Assembly (NCBI RefSeq): GCF_020740795.1
Contig: NC_067312.1
Coordinates: forward strand, 47,749,905 to 47,813,904
DNA: 64,000 bases
Direction: 5' to 3'
DNA from: Apus apus
Taxonomy: Eukaryota; Chordata; Aves; Apodiformes; Apodidae
A program made the position numbers and the translations under genes. The notes beneath the pieces were generated by a model. That model did not search any database and was not told where the DNA came from. It worked only from the letters and a program-made list of their open reading frames with translations. Each line of letters begins with the position of its first letter. Positions within the stretch are counted from its first letter, which is position 1. Shown one piece after another: positions 9,401-23,700 of this stretch.

Positions 9401-12400
9401 TTTTTCCTGTTCAGTAATAACATCACACACTACCACACTGCCTGTGACTACATACCCATTTCCAGTCCTCAGGAAACAGAAACCGTTTTCAAATGGGAAG
9501 GGGCAGTGCTTCTCCCCGAGATTTCAAGTCTGATACAGTTTTGTGAGCAGTAAAATCGAAAGATACTGTATTTTACTTGAGGCAGTGGCTGTGGTAGACA
9601 GTCGAAAAGACTCACATTGACTGTCTGAATGACATAAGTAATGCGTTATTAGCATAAATTCTTTCTAAGACATCCATTTAATGAATTTCTTAAATAACAG
9701 AATGATCTACTACAAAATAGTGGACTGTATACACTATATTTTGGCACAAAGATGGTCATTCTCCCACTAGTAACCAAGGGCTCTAAATAAATGATTTCAA
9801 CAATGTTTTATTAAAGGAGGACAAGAGCCCTCGAGCTGCATTAATCGGGAGAAGTCGAGTGGCACTTTTGTTATGGAAATGTTAAACACATAATAGTTCA
9901 GGCAAACAATGTGGAGCCACTTCATTCTCTCAGCCATGCTGACACCTCTTAAAGGGGAGCTGCAGGGAAGGATGTGGGAAAGATTTGCTTTCTGAGGAAG
10001 CTTTCAGCTAATATTTTGGATATTTACCTCTAAAACTCAGGCAGTGCAAATGTAACTGAAGGGCATAAAAATAAAACAATAAAGAGGGCTGATTTATGCA
10101 GCTACTGCTAGTGATCAGCATTTGGCACCCAAAATAAAAATAGTCATTGACAAAAAAACCTTTTTTGAATTTATTATGGGCCAAGTGGGTATTATAGTAG
10201 AAGGTGAATGTACATGAAGAGAGATTTTTGTGAACACACAGTGACGTATTGCTTAAACTATACTTTGGACATAAGTCCAAGAGGGGAAGGAGAAAGGAAA
10301 TAGACAGACTGAGGTTCAGTAAGATGAATCAAAAGGTGAAGTGTGATGTGCTGACAACCCAGAAATACATAACAAAGTGAAACAGAGCAAAGGCATGGCT
10401 GTGTAAAGAGAGATCCACTTTCAAAAGTGACATTTTGAATGGGTGAGAGGAAGAAAGGGTGAGAAAAGGAGATGACCATTGTGTAGAGGTTTGGAGAATG
10501 AGCAGATAGTGTACTTGCTAATAAGGCAAAAGAAGATGCAAATAATTATCAAGAGGTTAGCTGACACAGATTTGAAATAACGGAGTGAGGGAAATAAAGG
10601 TAACTGGCTTTAGAAATGTTGGCAGGGCCAGAAAGGGGAGAGTAATGTGAAAGTAAGATGAATATTATGCTCTGAAGAGGATTTTCTTTCCTGTCTTCAG
10701 AAGCTGGAGAAGTACTCTCTGAGTACTGAAATCAAGCTGTATCTGTTTATAATGTCTAATACTAAAATAATGCAATCACCTACTACTTTATGGTGTGAGT
10801 GTGTATTTGGCTTGTGCTAGTTTGCGTTGTTTAAAAATACATGGGGTTAGATGGTTTAAGCAGAATTAAGTAAGACCACTACAGTTTCATGTCATCCACT
10901 GGCAATGCCACTAAGCCTTCTACTTCAACCAGTCGTAGCAGTTGAGCAAGTGCTATTGTAGGCATTACCTTTGTAATTTTAGTGTGATGTCACCTAAATC
11001 TGGAAACTTACCTGCCAGGTTACTTGCCTGTCTTCTAAAATCCCGTTGCACTCTGACATAGAATGAAATCACAAAATGGTTTTTAGATTGTGGGGAAAAA
11101 AAGTGCCATCATAGTAAGTACTTGGTTGTGATGTATCTCTTGTTATCTCATGTAATTTCTTTTCAGGAGCTTCAGTGTACTTCTAAACTCATTAAAACAC
11201 TTTGGATGTCATGTAAAGGTGGTTTACAGTAGGTAGTAAAGCAGCAATCCACAGAAACTCTAATGATAGCCTACTTTTTTGTTTTTTCTTATTATTTTAT
11301 TCAGGCATACACCATATGTTTGTAAATTAGTCTAAAGAACATGGGGAAGTCAAGTACAGTTGTGTGTCTTGGTCTGTGTCTCTCAGGAATTGACACCATG
11401 GAAGTGAATGCAGTATAGGAGTCTGTATTGTACAGAAAGGACTGAAAGAACTTTTGTGACAAGTAGCTTGTCCAAAACATCTCACCTTTTTATGATGTGT
11501 AGTTGTGTTTGCTTAATTCCATATAAGTGACTTCCATTAGAGGCAGTCTGAATTTGCCATAGTGTAACTGATTTTAGTATTTAGCCTATGGCTTTATTTC
11601 TGTACGTAGAGCGGAAGATTACTCAGTTACATAAATGATGGTTGAGAAGACATAAGGTTATGTGAATTGACAGGCAACTAATACTTAGCTTTGACCTAGT
11701 GTTGCACAGAGTTGGCCAGAAAAGCTGAGTGTTGGAACGTGTTAAAGAATGTATTACTACATGAAAGCTATAGCTAGAGTGGAGAGGACATGTTTGGAAA
11801 AGCAGCAGATAAAAAAGGTATGGAAATCTGAGGAACTGTGAAACCTTTTCCCATTTGGTCTGTACAAACTTCAAATGATTTCATTTTTTGCAACATTAGG
11901 CTAAATATTTGAACATACTGACTGCATGCAGAGTGTGAGTATAATCCCTCTCATGATATTAAAACATAATTTTGACTCGTGACAGCTCATTGGGAACACT
12001 TTGGTAATTCCAGAATATTGTCTGGTTTGCCCAGGAAAAGAACTGTAGCAACAAAGTGATTCCTCTGTATTAAGAGGCATTCCATCCTGTAAGCTGTATG
12101 TACAAGGTAGCTGAAGTCTGCTTTTTTGATAGTCCTGGGAGCAATCTTAAACATTTTGGTAGGGAAGATTTGCTAAATTTATGAGAAGAAGCAAAAGCAT
12201 TGTGTGGCAATGTGCTTTCAGCTGAGATTTGAAGTCCAGCGTGCTATGGAAATCAAGGGCAATGGTTGCACACTGGTAGCTCTGACACATCAGATATTCC
12301 AGTTTTTCAGTAGGGATAGCAGAGGCAGAAATTGTTCCTAACCTTGGACTTTATTCTACCCATGAGCTACCCTTGTACCAGGGTATAAAACCAACTTTAA

Positions 12401-15400
12401 GCTACACCTGCCTTTCAGTTGTCTCCTGGAATGCTACATCATTTGGGCACTGCTGCTTGGAAAAATTTTCCAACCTTAATCCCTTTTACCGCTGCTGTCC
12501 TTCTCTGTGAGGAGACAGAGTGCAGAAAGATGGTTAAACTACCTCAGGTCTATCTGGAGAGATTTCTTCACTAGGGAAGTTCTAAGTATCATGTCTGCTG
12601 CCAAAGTGGGCAGGGACCCCATAGTAGACTTTTCCTGGCAGGACATCTATTAAAAAATGGCAATAAATGTTGTAGGTCAGATACCTCCTTTTGAAATGGT
12701 ACAAATATAGCCTTGACTCATTGTCCTCTATAGGAATCCTTTAGCTTCTGTTTCAACTATTTTTATGATCCTTCAGTGGGCAAGTTTTATGGCAAAATAG
12801 TTCTGCAGACAACTACAGCTGCTTTATATTTTGTCTTGTCTGTTTTGGGGGGAGTAGTGTGAAGAACAGATAAAAATGCATTCAGAACTTTGCCTTAAAA
12901 TTTGGAGAGAATAATGGTAAACCTTTTGCTCTGATTCCTTGTTTCTCAGTGATTTTAATAAGTGAAAACACAAGGTTACTTTGGAAATGCTTCCCTGACT
13001 ATTTATAACTTTTACAAATTTCAATATTTAAGTTGACAAAATACTGACAAAATTGCAGTGAATGTGTCAAGATTCTAGTTCAGAAGAAAGTAATGAAAAT
13101 TAAAATAGTATTTTTTTGCAATGTTATAATAGAAGTTGTTTACCTTGGGAGGTAACATATAAGTAGCCGTGGGCCAGGAAGACAATCTAATATATTCTGG
13201 AGAAAATTTGCCATTATTTCAGATTCAGTATGCTAAAATCATAAATCCTAAGAAGGATATGTGATGTCAAAACTGATGTAATCTTTAAAACAATGGGAGT
13301 TTTATTAAAAATTGCAGTTCACTTTTCTGTATTTCCTTAAATAGCTCTGAAGATATGCACACCTTCAAAGAAAATAACTTAATATCACATCAGTGCTGAG
13401 ACTCTAAGCATAGAATCTTTCAGGAAATACTAGTCAAAATAATTGTTTTTAATTTTTTTTTAATTGACAAGTAACTACCTGTATTCATCAACAGCAAAAT
13501 GCTCACTGTGGTGAAAACATGATTAAGAGTATAATATACCAGCCAGGCTTGCTTTTCTCCTGAGATTTGTGTTCTTCCATTTGTTTCAGATTTGCTTAAG
13601 AAAAGGAATGTGAAAGACACAGTTTCAGAAACACACTGCCACTTTAAGAGGATACAATATGCCTATTAATAATTGTATTGCTCCTCTGTTATTGTTAAGA
13701 ATAATGAAGGAATGGGAGTGCTGGCCCCCAAGTTTAATTTATCCTGAAATGTTTTCAATTAACTCTTGGCACCGGCAGGAAAGCATCAAACCTTTCCCAT
13801 GCTGAAATATGGAAAATCTGCAGGGAACATCCCAGCAGGAGTGGAATTTCATTTTAAAAAATCACATCATAATTCAATGACTTCTGCATTCTCTTTAAGC
13901 CTTTCTATTGATAAGGAGTCTGAGGCGATTTTTATGGATTTGCAAGGAGAAATTATTTCATAAGATCTTTTCAAAGAGTGTGTTTTGGCTGGGGCTTTTG
14001 AATTATTATCTGCTCCCTGATGAAAAAATAGTGGGGCATTCAGCATAACTGTGACTACTAGATAAGAGGCAGAACTGAAAAGACTTTAAGCAAAATTTTA
14101 TCCTTCAGACAACTACTTTTTGTAATCTCTATAGGAACTGACACCACAACTATTTTCCTAGATCTTTTAAAGCAAGTATTGTCATTATAACCTGCATTTT
14201 TTAACAACTAAATGTGGAAACAGAAATAGGCTTGGGGCTAATTACACATTCAAATACAGATACAGACAGTTTAATATGAAATCTACTCAGACGTTTAGTA
14301 GTAAAAATATTAAACTAATATGTGTCTTGATTTAATAAAATGTGTATCACTTTGCCCAGACATGGGTTGTCGTAAAATATTTGCCTATACTGTGTATAAA
14401 TAAAATTAGCACGTATGTGAGACATAGGAAGTGTATATTTTTTTATGCTTCTGAATGCTTAACACTTTTTTGCTACAAAGAGCTGTATGATTTTATCTTG
14501 ACATAACTCTCCACCAACTGCAAAATAATTTTTCCTATCAGGATATAGCTAGGAAATAGAGACATGAATTATTGCTCTTTAAAAACACTGGCATTCATGT
14601 TTGTTAACATGTTATAATCAAATATTTATACTAATCCCCAGAAAAGCCACAGGCTGCACTTAAACATTAAGATTGAATATCTGTCAGTCTTAATCTCTCT
14701 CCTTTGAAGTGGTATTGAAAAATTACAGTAATGTCTTGTCCATTTTCTACCCAGTGTTCAGAAAACCACCTGCTTATTTACTGCCATTTCCTTAGTCACA
14801 CCGCTACTCCTGAGGGAGGAAGAACACCGTGGATAGGAAGGCAAGTTGCTGAGTCTGGCACCACACAGAGGCACGTTTTGGGGAAGGTGCTGAAGGAGAT
14901 GGCACCTCATGTATGGTTGCTCTTAGCAGGGGCATCTTTTTCCCCTTTCCTATCCCACTGCTCCATAAAGGCACCCAGGTTCAGCGTCTCCAGTGCTGAC
15001 TGCAGTACAGAGCCTGGAGTCCTGAGACTGGAGTGGTACATGTGATGACTCAGTTTGCCACACTGGCAAGTAACTGCCAGAGTCATGTCTCATTACCCTT
15101 TATCAAACTTGTACTGCAAGAGCCCTTTCCAGTTATGCAGGGACAAGAAAACTCATATAACCAAATCAGCCTGTATTTTTGAATCCACACTCTCACAATT
15201 TCACTGCATGACTTTCATTCAACATGAGCAGGAGGACTTCATAGATAGGCACATGCACAGCCATATTTTTACAGTAATTTGTTTTTGTCTTCAGCAATCA
15301 AGATTCATTCTGAGATTTCAGCAGAATAATACTCATTTGTAGTTTACAGTTTTTCTTGCACATATGTAATAGATGAAGAAACAGTGTAAGACTTAGGGTA

Positions 15401-17430
15401 CCAATGGCTCTATTTTTCTGGAAGTACTGCCTTCAGTTTGCTGTGTGACACTTGCACCAAAGAGTTCCAGTGCTTAACTGCTCAGTCAAAAAAATATTTT
15501 CCTTTTATTTGGTGAGACTTTGCCACCTTTAAACATACATTTTTGTGAGGGAAAAAAACAACAGACAAGTCTCTTGACACTTCTTCTTTGCCCACAATGA
15601 TTTTATAGTGCTTTTCTACATCTCCTCTCAGTTCTCCTATTTCCATGGAGTCTTCCATCCGTTTGATATTTTTTTTCTGCTCTTTTCTATACTACCTACA
15701 GTTCTCTTATAACATGTTGGGGATAAGAGGAGCAGATATGCAAGTGAATTATAGGAAGAAACTTTTCCCCCTTCTTTTAGACAGTTTCCAAATTCAAGAA
15801 TATGTGGATTGGTTTGAACTTCTTGACTGACAAAATTAATCCTGACAGTATTTTAAGCATGGGGTATCTGAAAAGTAGTGGTCACAAATAGCAACTAGTG
15901 CCCTAAGTGATGACTGTCTCAATTCAATTTGCAGCAGATGAGTCTAGTTAAGGATAGGAATGTAATGAAAGCAATACGTTTATATTTTTCATTTCTGTCA
16001 AAGTGTGTTGCATGATAAGGCAAGCCCTTTAGTTTGTTTTTTTTGTGTTTTGGTTTGGTTTTTTTCCCCTTTGATTTCTTTAAAAGATGGCTAACATGCT
16101 GTGACATACATGGAGATGGAAATTTAAATTCACGGATTTTTTGAGTACTTTTGATGCCCAGTAACTGGGAAGATTTACCAGGCAAAAGATTGCAGCGCAC
16201 ATTCCTCAATTTATACATGTTTCCATTATTTTTTACCATTATAGTCCAGGCCTTCTGCTGCCTTGGTAGCCTTACTGTAGTATATTCAATGAACACAACA
16301 TAGATTAGATTAGAAAAGAAAAAAATACTGAACACTACTAGTTACTAAGGACAAATTCCACTTTGATCTCTTCACCTTTTAAAAATAATTTTGTATTGTT
16401 TTTATCATTGGGATTTTCATAATGCACTTACCCATAAAATGTGCAGCTCTGCTTCCCTTTCCTTTTAGACCTCTATCATGATCTTCCTACTTGAATACAA
16501 AAACTTGAATTTTGTCTTTTCTGCTCTGGATGTTTATAGCACTCTGGCAGTCAGCCAAAAGATCATGCTCTGCTCTCCTTGTGATTTACCACCATAAGGA
16601 GAGTTTAAAACAGTGCTGTATCTTGCAGGATATTCCCGGAATTCATCCTGAACATAGTATTATTTACATTATTAAGGTAGTGCCTGATGACACAAGATCA
16701 ATGATCTGGGTCTTGTTCAGTGAGACAGGTATTCAAAAGGCATTTCTTATCAAGGTAGAGATGCCTTTTGGACCAAATTCCTCATGTTGAGAACAGCTGA
16801 TATAGCCTCCTGATTATATATTTATTATGACATGAAGCTTCATTAAATTAGGACATTTACATGTTATGTCAAAAAGCTTATAAAAATTGTGACTGGGACA
16901 GCACAGTTAACACAGTCATCACAGACAGTAGTGTTTAACAATACTAAGATAATTAACTGGCATTTAATTCTCAAAAAAAGTCAAGTATTCACAAATTCAG
17001 TTGACACCAGTTGCCTTTTATAAACTCCGCCTAGGTGGCTTATGAATTACAATTCTCCCCAAGGTCCTTCACTACACTGCCCTGCCTTCCCCCATATGCA
17101 CTAGAAACACAAAAGGGAAAATATTTTTTTTTGCTGTTGTTTTGAACAGGTTTTGATTCTGGACCTCTTAGGAGTAAAATGCAATATTAGCCTGGGGACA
17201 CACATAATTTTTCCAGTCAGGAGGCCTTATGTTAAAAAAACAGTTTGAAAGAGATTGATAATATGTTCTGATTTGGTTTGGCGGGTTTTTCTGGGAGCAG
17301 GGGAAGGGCCACAGGAGTAGGTCTGGTAAAAAGCTGGGAAGCTCCCCCTGCTTCCAAAACCCAGCCAAAGATCCATTAGAGGAACAATAGATGCGCCTCA
17401 GCGATTAACATACAAAAAACCAGCTATAAC
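6500..17430. other. AT-rich gene desert, no supported gene
   Basis: About 11 kb of AT-rich sequence downstream of GAS1. All open frames are short (under about 140 codons), and none shows a recognisable domain. Apart from a weak MIR-like stretch near 14.2 kb I see no transposon signature, so the stretch is unusually repeat-poor. AATAAA motifs at 7206, 7439 and 7542 could extend the GAS1 transcript. Regulatory elements are plausible but cannot be recognised without alignment. Confidence 0.6.
14160..14255 (+). repeat. Possible ancient MIR-like fragment
   Basis: The order of motifs (tail of an ATTATAACC block, a CATTTTTTAACAA block, a GTGGAAACAGAAATAGG block and a later AATTACACATTCA block) loosely follows the MIR core and its 3' flank. 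The match is much weaker than the one at 18.6 kb and could be chance. Confidence 0.25.
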
Positions 17431-17439
17431 ACCTGAGCA

Positions 17440-17775
17440 GAGCTAGGAGAGGAGGAGAAGAGCTGTGCTGGGAAGGAGAGTGGTGCTGGTGGTTGGTGAG
17501 GTTGGAAGGTGCCCTGGCAGAAGTTTCCCTGCAACCCGTGGCGAGATGGCAGCTGTCCCCCTGCACTCATGAGGAATGTGGTGGAACCTTCCCTGAAGGC
17601 GCCAGGAGGAGTGAACTTGGCCACTGGACTTGGATTTTGTGGCCAGTGGATTTGCTGCCAGTGGACTCTGAGTTAACCTGGTAGGCATTGAGCTCCACAC
17701 AACCCCTCACTCACTCTCCACCAGAAGATGGGGAATAAAATCAGAAGGGTGAAAAGTGAGAAAACTTGCATGTCG
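17440..17775 (+). mobile_element. Avian endogenous-retrovirus LTR-type remnant
   Basis: The 3' part (about 17690-17770) has motifs 'cccctcactcactc', 'gatgggga', 'atcagaagggt' and 'aaaagtgagaaaact' in the order I know from a very common avian LTR-retrovirus repeat. The GC-rich 5' part (gctaggagaggaggag, then paired tggac/ccagtgga blocks) is probably the same insertion. No coding domain is visible and the termini are not clear. The class assignment is from memory. Confidence 0.5.
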
Positions 17776-17779
17776 TGTG

Positions 17780-20700
17780 TTTATCTTAGCAAGAAAAAGT
17801 CAAAGTAATTAGAACGGAAATGCAAATAGAATGGAAAGTGCTGGGATTTCTAATAGTCTGATGTGCATGATGCATGGCTCTAAAGGCTGGCACTGATCTT
17901 TGGGAAAGTCTGTTGCTTGGGAAGTTGAGTTTTGCTCTCTTACTAGATGATCCATAAGCTGTTGATGTTTCTCATTCTCATATATACTGAGCTTTTCAGG
18001 GTACTCAATAAGTTTTTACAGTCTTTCATTATAAACCTACAGAAAATTCATTTCATGCCACAGAGGGAGGCCATGTAATCCATTATACCATATGATGGCT
18101 TTGTCTAAATTAGAAAGATAGTATCTGATACAAAGCAAAATCTGAGGATTTTTCACCTTCCTGTGTACCAAAAAATGGGCATAATTTCTTCTGTACTAAA
18201 AATTATGATCTTGTGGCATTTGGAAATAATAGTCAGTTCCCATACATGTAGAATGGGACACATGGCTAATATATCCCAAGTAGACTATATATGATGATTA
18301 CTAAACAGGCAGCATTGATTGTCTTCTTTGCCATTACTGTCATGTTTCAAGTTTGAAGTATTTTGGCATTTTTTATATATAGCATGTTTCCACTCTGAGT
18401 ACCTTTTTCTTTGTGTATGCTTTCTTATAAATGTATAACTTAATTTATTAATACTCCCTCTAAGCTTGTGTTTCCAATCACAAGTGAATGGAGCCAGAGA
18501 TTTTTATTTGCTGTTACAGATAAATTAATTGGTGTTTAATTTTAAAAATGTATTAACTTGTTGCAAGACTTCATCTCAAAGACTGTGAAGGCCTCAAAGC
18601 TTAGCAGCAGACTTCCCTCAGAAAGTCTTTGTGAAATAGGTATGTTACTACTCTCCCCAGTTTGCAAATTAGGAATGGAGGCTGAGAAAGAGAGAGTGTG
18701 ATGTGCTCAAAATCATGTGGGATCTGTCCTCCCCTGGGATAAGTCAATTAACTGATCTTAAGACTTTGGGGTCCTCAAACACTAGACTAACAAAATAGTT
18801 ACAGTAATTAGCATATAATACATACATGTTTTAGCTATTATTGTTTTTGCTTCACCTGTGTTAAGACAAAGTCTTCTGTTGTCACTGGTGGGCTGTGTTA
18901 AAATCAGATAGCACAAGAGCCACTAGTATTTAGTTGACAAAAGTTATTTTATTATATGGTTATTATTACTTTAATTGGTATTATTTTAGAAATGGGATAT
19001 TTTTACCTTTCCTCAAGAAAAACTTTCCTCTTTATACAGGCCTTACTGCAGTTACCAGACAGATACCCACAGATATAGTACAGATATCCACCCCAGCCAT
19101 TCCCTCAGATCTGGACTTCAGGAAGTTCAAATCCAAATAGTTTTCAAATCCAAGCTGCCACTTTGATTTCATCACATCAAACCCTTGTTGAGATCAAACC
19201 TTTGAAATGAGAAAAGATTTTTAATCCAGTTACCCCAGATGAGGTACAACTCTCCAGGTCCTGAGAGCTGCAGGATTAGGAATTCTCAAACTCCCCTCAC
19301 CCACCCATGCACAGACATGCAGGCACAAACTGCCCAACTTCACACATTTTGCTCATGAACAGTACTGCAAGGAAGCCGCTGTCTAAGAACTGGGAGACAT
19401 CTTTCTCCCTTCCTCTTTCAGATATAAAGGAATATCCACACACCCAGCACAGTCAGATCCATCCTTATTTTGTAGGTCTAATTTTTCATGTTTGGTCAAA
19501 CTATTTTGAGAACTGGGTGATACTCATTAGTAAGATGCAATTTGCCATCTGCCTGAATCATTATTTGCAAATGGATGGAGTGAGCTTTTTCTATTTAAAA
19601 ATATCTTTGTTTAACTTTTATAATGCAATGCTGAGTCTTGGATTCAGTCTTCAAACAACTTTCTCCTTAAGAGAAATGCTGAAAAACTGTGGATAATTTG
19701 CTGAGCATGAAAACTGAAATTAACAGCTCCATTATCCTGTTTATAATTTTCAGATTCAGAAATGGCCTGATATGTTCTCAGATTCAGATTACATGGTAGG
19801 GTATTTTGTAGAGATAAAAATTGTTTTTTACAGCAATAAAGCTGGATAATCCATTCTTACAATGATAACAATTCCCATGCATTGGTGATGTTTAGTAATA
19901 ACCTATATCATTGTAATTTTTGCAACATCATACTCAAACTGTATCAAAAAAGTATGTATTTACTGCTACTAAACAGCTTGGTATGTTGCTCTGTGACCCG
20001 TTAAATGGGATCAAGAAATTAGTCATGAGCAGAAAATCAAAATATGATGGGTAGAAGCATCAGTGGGAAAACAAAGTCATGTTTAGTTTGTGGCAATTGC
20101 AGCTGGCATTTATCCAAGGTATCAAGTGCTCATGTGTCTGTGTATGTGTGTGCCTGTGTGTATGCACATAATATATATAATATGCATAATCACTTTTGAA
20201 TTTGTTTTTTATTATTTTGATGGTAGTTGTCTTGGTTTTTCTAGGATGACCAGCCAAAGGAAGTGGCTGCTCATATTCTCACAAATGTTGAGTGACTTGA
20301 CATAGTTTCCATTTCGTAAACAGTAACATAAGGATGGAGGAATAAAGAAAACTGGGCAATAAACAAAGCAGAAAAAATTGTATCAGCTACTTTTCCAAGG
20401 AAATAATAATGAAGGAAACAAACACCTTTGGAAATAACAAAGAAATAAAGCAATATCCATAAACCTCAGGTTTATGTGACCTTTTTTTTTATCCCCCTTC
20501 TGCTTTCGTCACAATGAGCAGCAGCCCAGAAGTAGACAGACAGCGTCCTCTGTGTGAGGAAGATTTATAGGGACCCCTCCCGAGTCCTTTGCAAGTCCAA
20601 TTCATGGGCTTCCCTAACCGAAGCTCAGAGCTGTCACTCCAAAAAGGGAAGAAGGAAAGGCTTGTCCTTGCCTTGCATTTGCTTTGCTTTGCCTTTGCCT

Positions 20701-23700
20701 TCCCTTCCCTGCATTAGTTAGTCCTAGCATAAATATTGCCATTGAAATAATTGTCCTGGATTAGAATAGAAGGCTAGTGGCAAAGTGTGTAAGACTAAAG
20801 GCAGAAACTTTTCCTTAACTTACTGCATATGGTAGAGAAAATTGTTTATATGTGAAGTGTATATCCATTAAAGATAGATTGAGACTGGGAGACACCAGCT
20901 GGCATATTAGCTTCGTAAGAGGATGAGCATTTCTACTAAAAATGCTTAATTAACTTACTAAGTTTAAAAAACAAAGATTTACCAAGCACCTCTGACTTGA
21001 CTGAAGAGCCACAGGGGTTATCTCCAGTTATCACGCAATATCTTGAAGTATTAAAAATACTACATAGAACAATAATTGTCAGTTGGTAGCCCTCTGAGGT
21101 CTCTAGTTGTGAGCATCACTCAGGAGGTCCCTTAAAGAAATCAGACCATCCAGCCCCAGATCAATATGTTTAAATTACTATTCAGATATCAAAGTTTTAA
21201 GGTCATAAAAATGAAGAGCAGATTGGAAATAATTTACCCAGAATATCTGTACATACGTTTGCAAATTATTCTTTACTTTTTGCTTTCTCTTTTGCCCATT
21301 CACACATCCCCACTCTGCCAGTTTTAATATTAACATGATTAATTTCTCATGCTGCCCTAAGTTCTTTGCTCTCCTCTCCTTTGAGGAGTGAAGATAGGGA
21401 GCCAGAAGGATAGTGGGGCCGGGTGGGTGCCCGTGGGTGCTGCCCTTGCTTTCACTGCAAAAAGCAGCATTTGTTCACAGGTGTGGTTCTGCACGTGCAC
21501 CAATGCTGGAGGCCCTGACCTGTGAGAAAAAGACATCCCTGGCAAGGAAAGCATAAGCCCCCTGTGGCAGCACTTAGGCGCATGAGGGTGGCTGTTGCAT
21601 CCACTGCAGAACAAGGGGTGCAGAGCAGAGGGATGGATGGAGCCTGGTGGGTGTCTGGCTGCGCAGAGAATGCAGAGTAGGTGCTTCCATGTGAGTGAGC
21701 AGGGGGGGCTGCCTCTGCCACGAGGCCCTGGGGAGAGGAGGAGGAACAAAAGCCTCCGTTTTGACAGCTCTTCTTCACCCATCAGCTCCATTTACTCGGT
21801 GTCAATAGCTGGGGCTCAACAGCAGCAGTGGCAGCAGCTCCCGCCAGGCTCTCACCTCCTCCTCAGATGTGCAGTTCCCAGCAGAAAGGAAAATGAAGAA
21901 GGGGACAGGGAGGGAGAAAGAAAGAGGGAGAGTGAAGGGGGGAGGGTAGGGAAAGAAAAGGGGAAAAAAAACCTTGCTGACACGGGGCATAACTTAATTT
22001 TCACGGTGCTGGGACAGCTGTATCATGTAATCTGCCATGGCATGCCATTAAAACTTCAATGCCTTTACTGACCCAGAAGGGAAACTCAGACCGTGGAGAG
22101 CCTTTTGAAAAGAAGTGGTGATCTTTCACGATTTATGAGCTTGTCTTAAAGAAACAGACTCCACTCACTTTAAATTAATCACCCTTTTCAGGGTACATTG
22201 AAATCTGGGGTATCTCAGCTGAAGACTGTGGAGACCTGGTACCTTACGAATGCCTGCCCTGTCTTTATTATTATTTTTTTTATTTAATTTTATTTTTGTG
22301 CCCACCAATATGGGTTGTTTTTTCAGAAGAACTGTATCTTGCAAAATGAGGTGCAAAATCCAATTACACCAATTCAGTGAAAGTCTGAATGGGGTAGCTG
22401 TGGCACTTACACGTTCTTGTCCCTGCATATGTTGTGGAAAGGGGAAAAGAACCTGAGAAATATGAGGAGTTAAGGACTCAAACACTAATGAAATATGAGA
22501 CATCCTCTATGATTCACCAGGTAAAAGTAAAATAGTAGTGAGTGCCCCTGTTTCCATTCTTCACACAGTCTAGGGAACAAAGAGCTGTACTCTCATACTA
22601 ATAAAACCTAAACAATTTTGAAATAATAAAAACTCCCCATGTGTTACAAGAAAGTGTAGATAAAACAATTCTTTACCATGTTCCCAGAAAAACTGATGTG
22701 ATTTATAAAAGAAATGCCTGGGGTTTGGATTTGCAGAGGATGTAAATAAGCATTGTCCCATTGTCTGCCATTAGTATAATATCTGATTTACTCCAGCTGT
22801 TTGCCTGGACTCCTCTCTCAAGCACTTCCTTTCCTTGGCCAGCAGCATTTCTTAATTGGCATTTTTTTAATGCAAAGATAATAAGTGACCCAAAAATATG
22901 AGGATTCAAAGCAATGTAGTAGTGATTTTCACATCCTTAAAACTTTCCATATCTAGAAGCAGCAACACAGTTTTTGTTCCTTTTGTGAACTAATGCAGTA
23001 ACTTAAACCCAGCAGAACCTTCATGAAACACATAGACACTGATCGAAATAAAGTAATAGATGGAAACAAGATCAAGAACAGAGTGAAACTTTTATATGGA
23101 AATTGAACATCTGAATTAATTAGGTAACTGCATGCCTTGGAAGACTGGACCCATGAATCCCCTAATGCACTAAGTGCTCTTCACTCCTCTTTTGTTAGAA
23201 GTCCAACTTCTGACATTCTTTTGAATTGTTACTTATGATAAATAACAGAGTGACTACTCAGAGTAAAATTACTCTTTTTATCCATAATTATAGGAGTACA
23301 GAAATTTTACCTGCTTCTCTGAAGTCTGTATCAGCCAGAGGCAGTATGCAATCTTCTTATGCATATCCAACTGCTCTTTAGACACAGCTCTAAAGAGCTT
23401 CGCACAGTTGTATGCATCACAGGTACAGGTGTTCGTACCCAGATGTGCATGCTCATATTTTTCTGAGATAAGGTACCCTCCAGAACACTGGTTTGTATGA
23501 AGCAAGTTTGGTTTGTTGTTTGTCTTATCCATCTCCTTATGTATATACATTGGCATGCTCTTCAGTGTCTCTGATATGCATTTCCACTCATTCAGGTGTT
23601 TTATTTTTAAGTTTTCTAAATGTCAGCTTCTAGCTGCTACTGGTGCAGTTTCTGTGAGGCAGCTGTACCACATATGGAACAGAAGCTGGCACCACATCTC

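Noticed and set aside
15919-16335. 138-codon minus-strand frame
   Set aside because: AT-rich, with low-complexity lysine stretches from T-rich runs, no domain and no conserved motif.
20131-20190. TG/TA tract as a functional element or Z-DNA site
   Set aside because: Only short interrupted TG repeats; noted as simple sequence in the intergenic entry.
21357-22071. Overlapping 108-158 codon frames near 21.4-22.0 kb
   Set aside because: A locally GC-rich and GA-rich stretch keeps several frames open on both strands; no domain is recognised.
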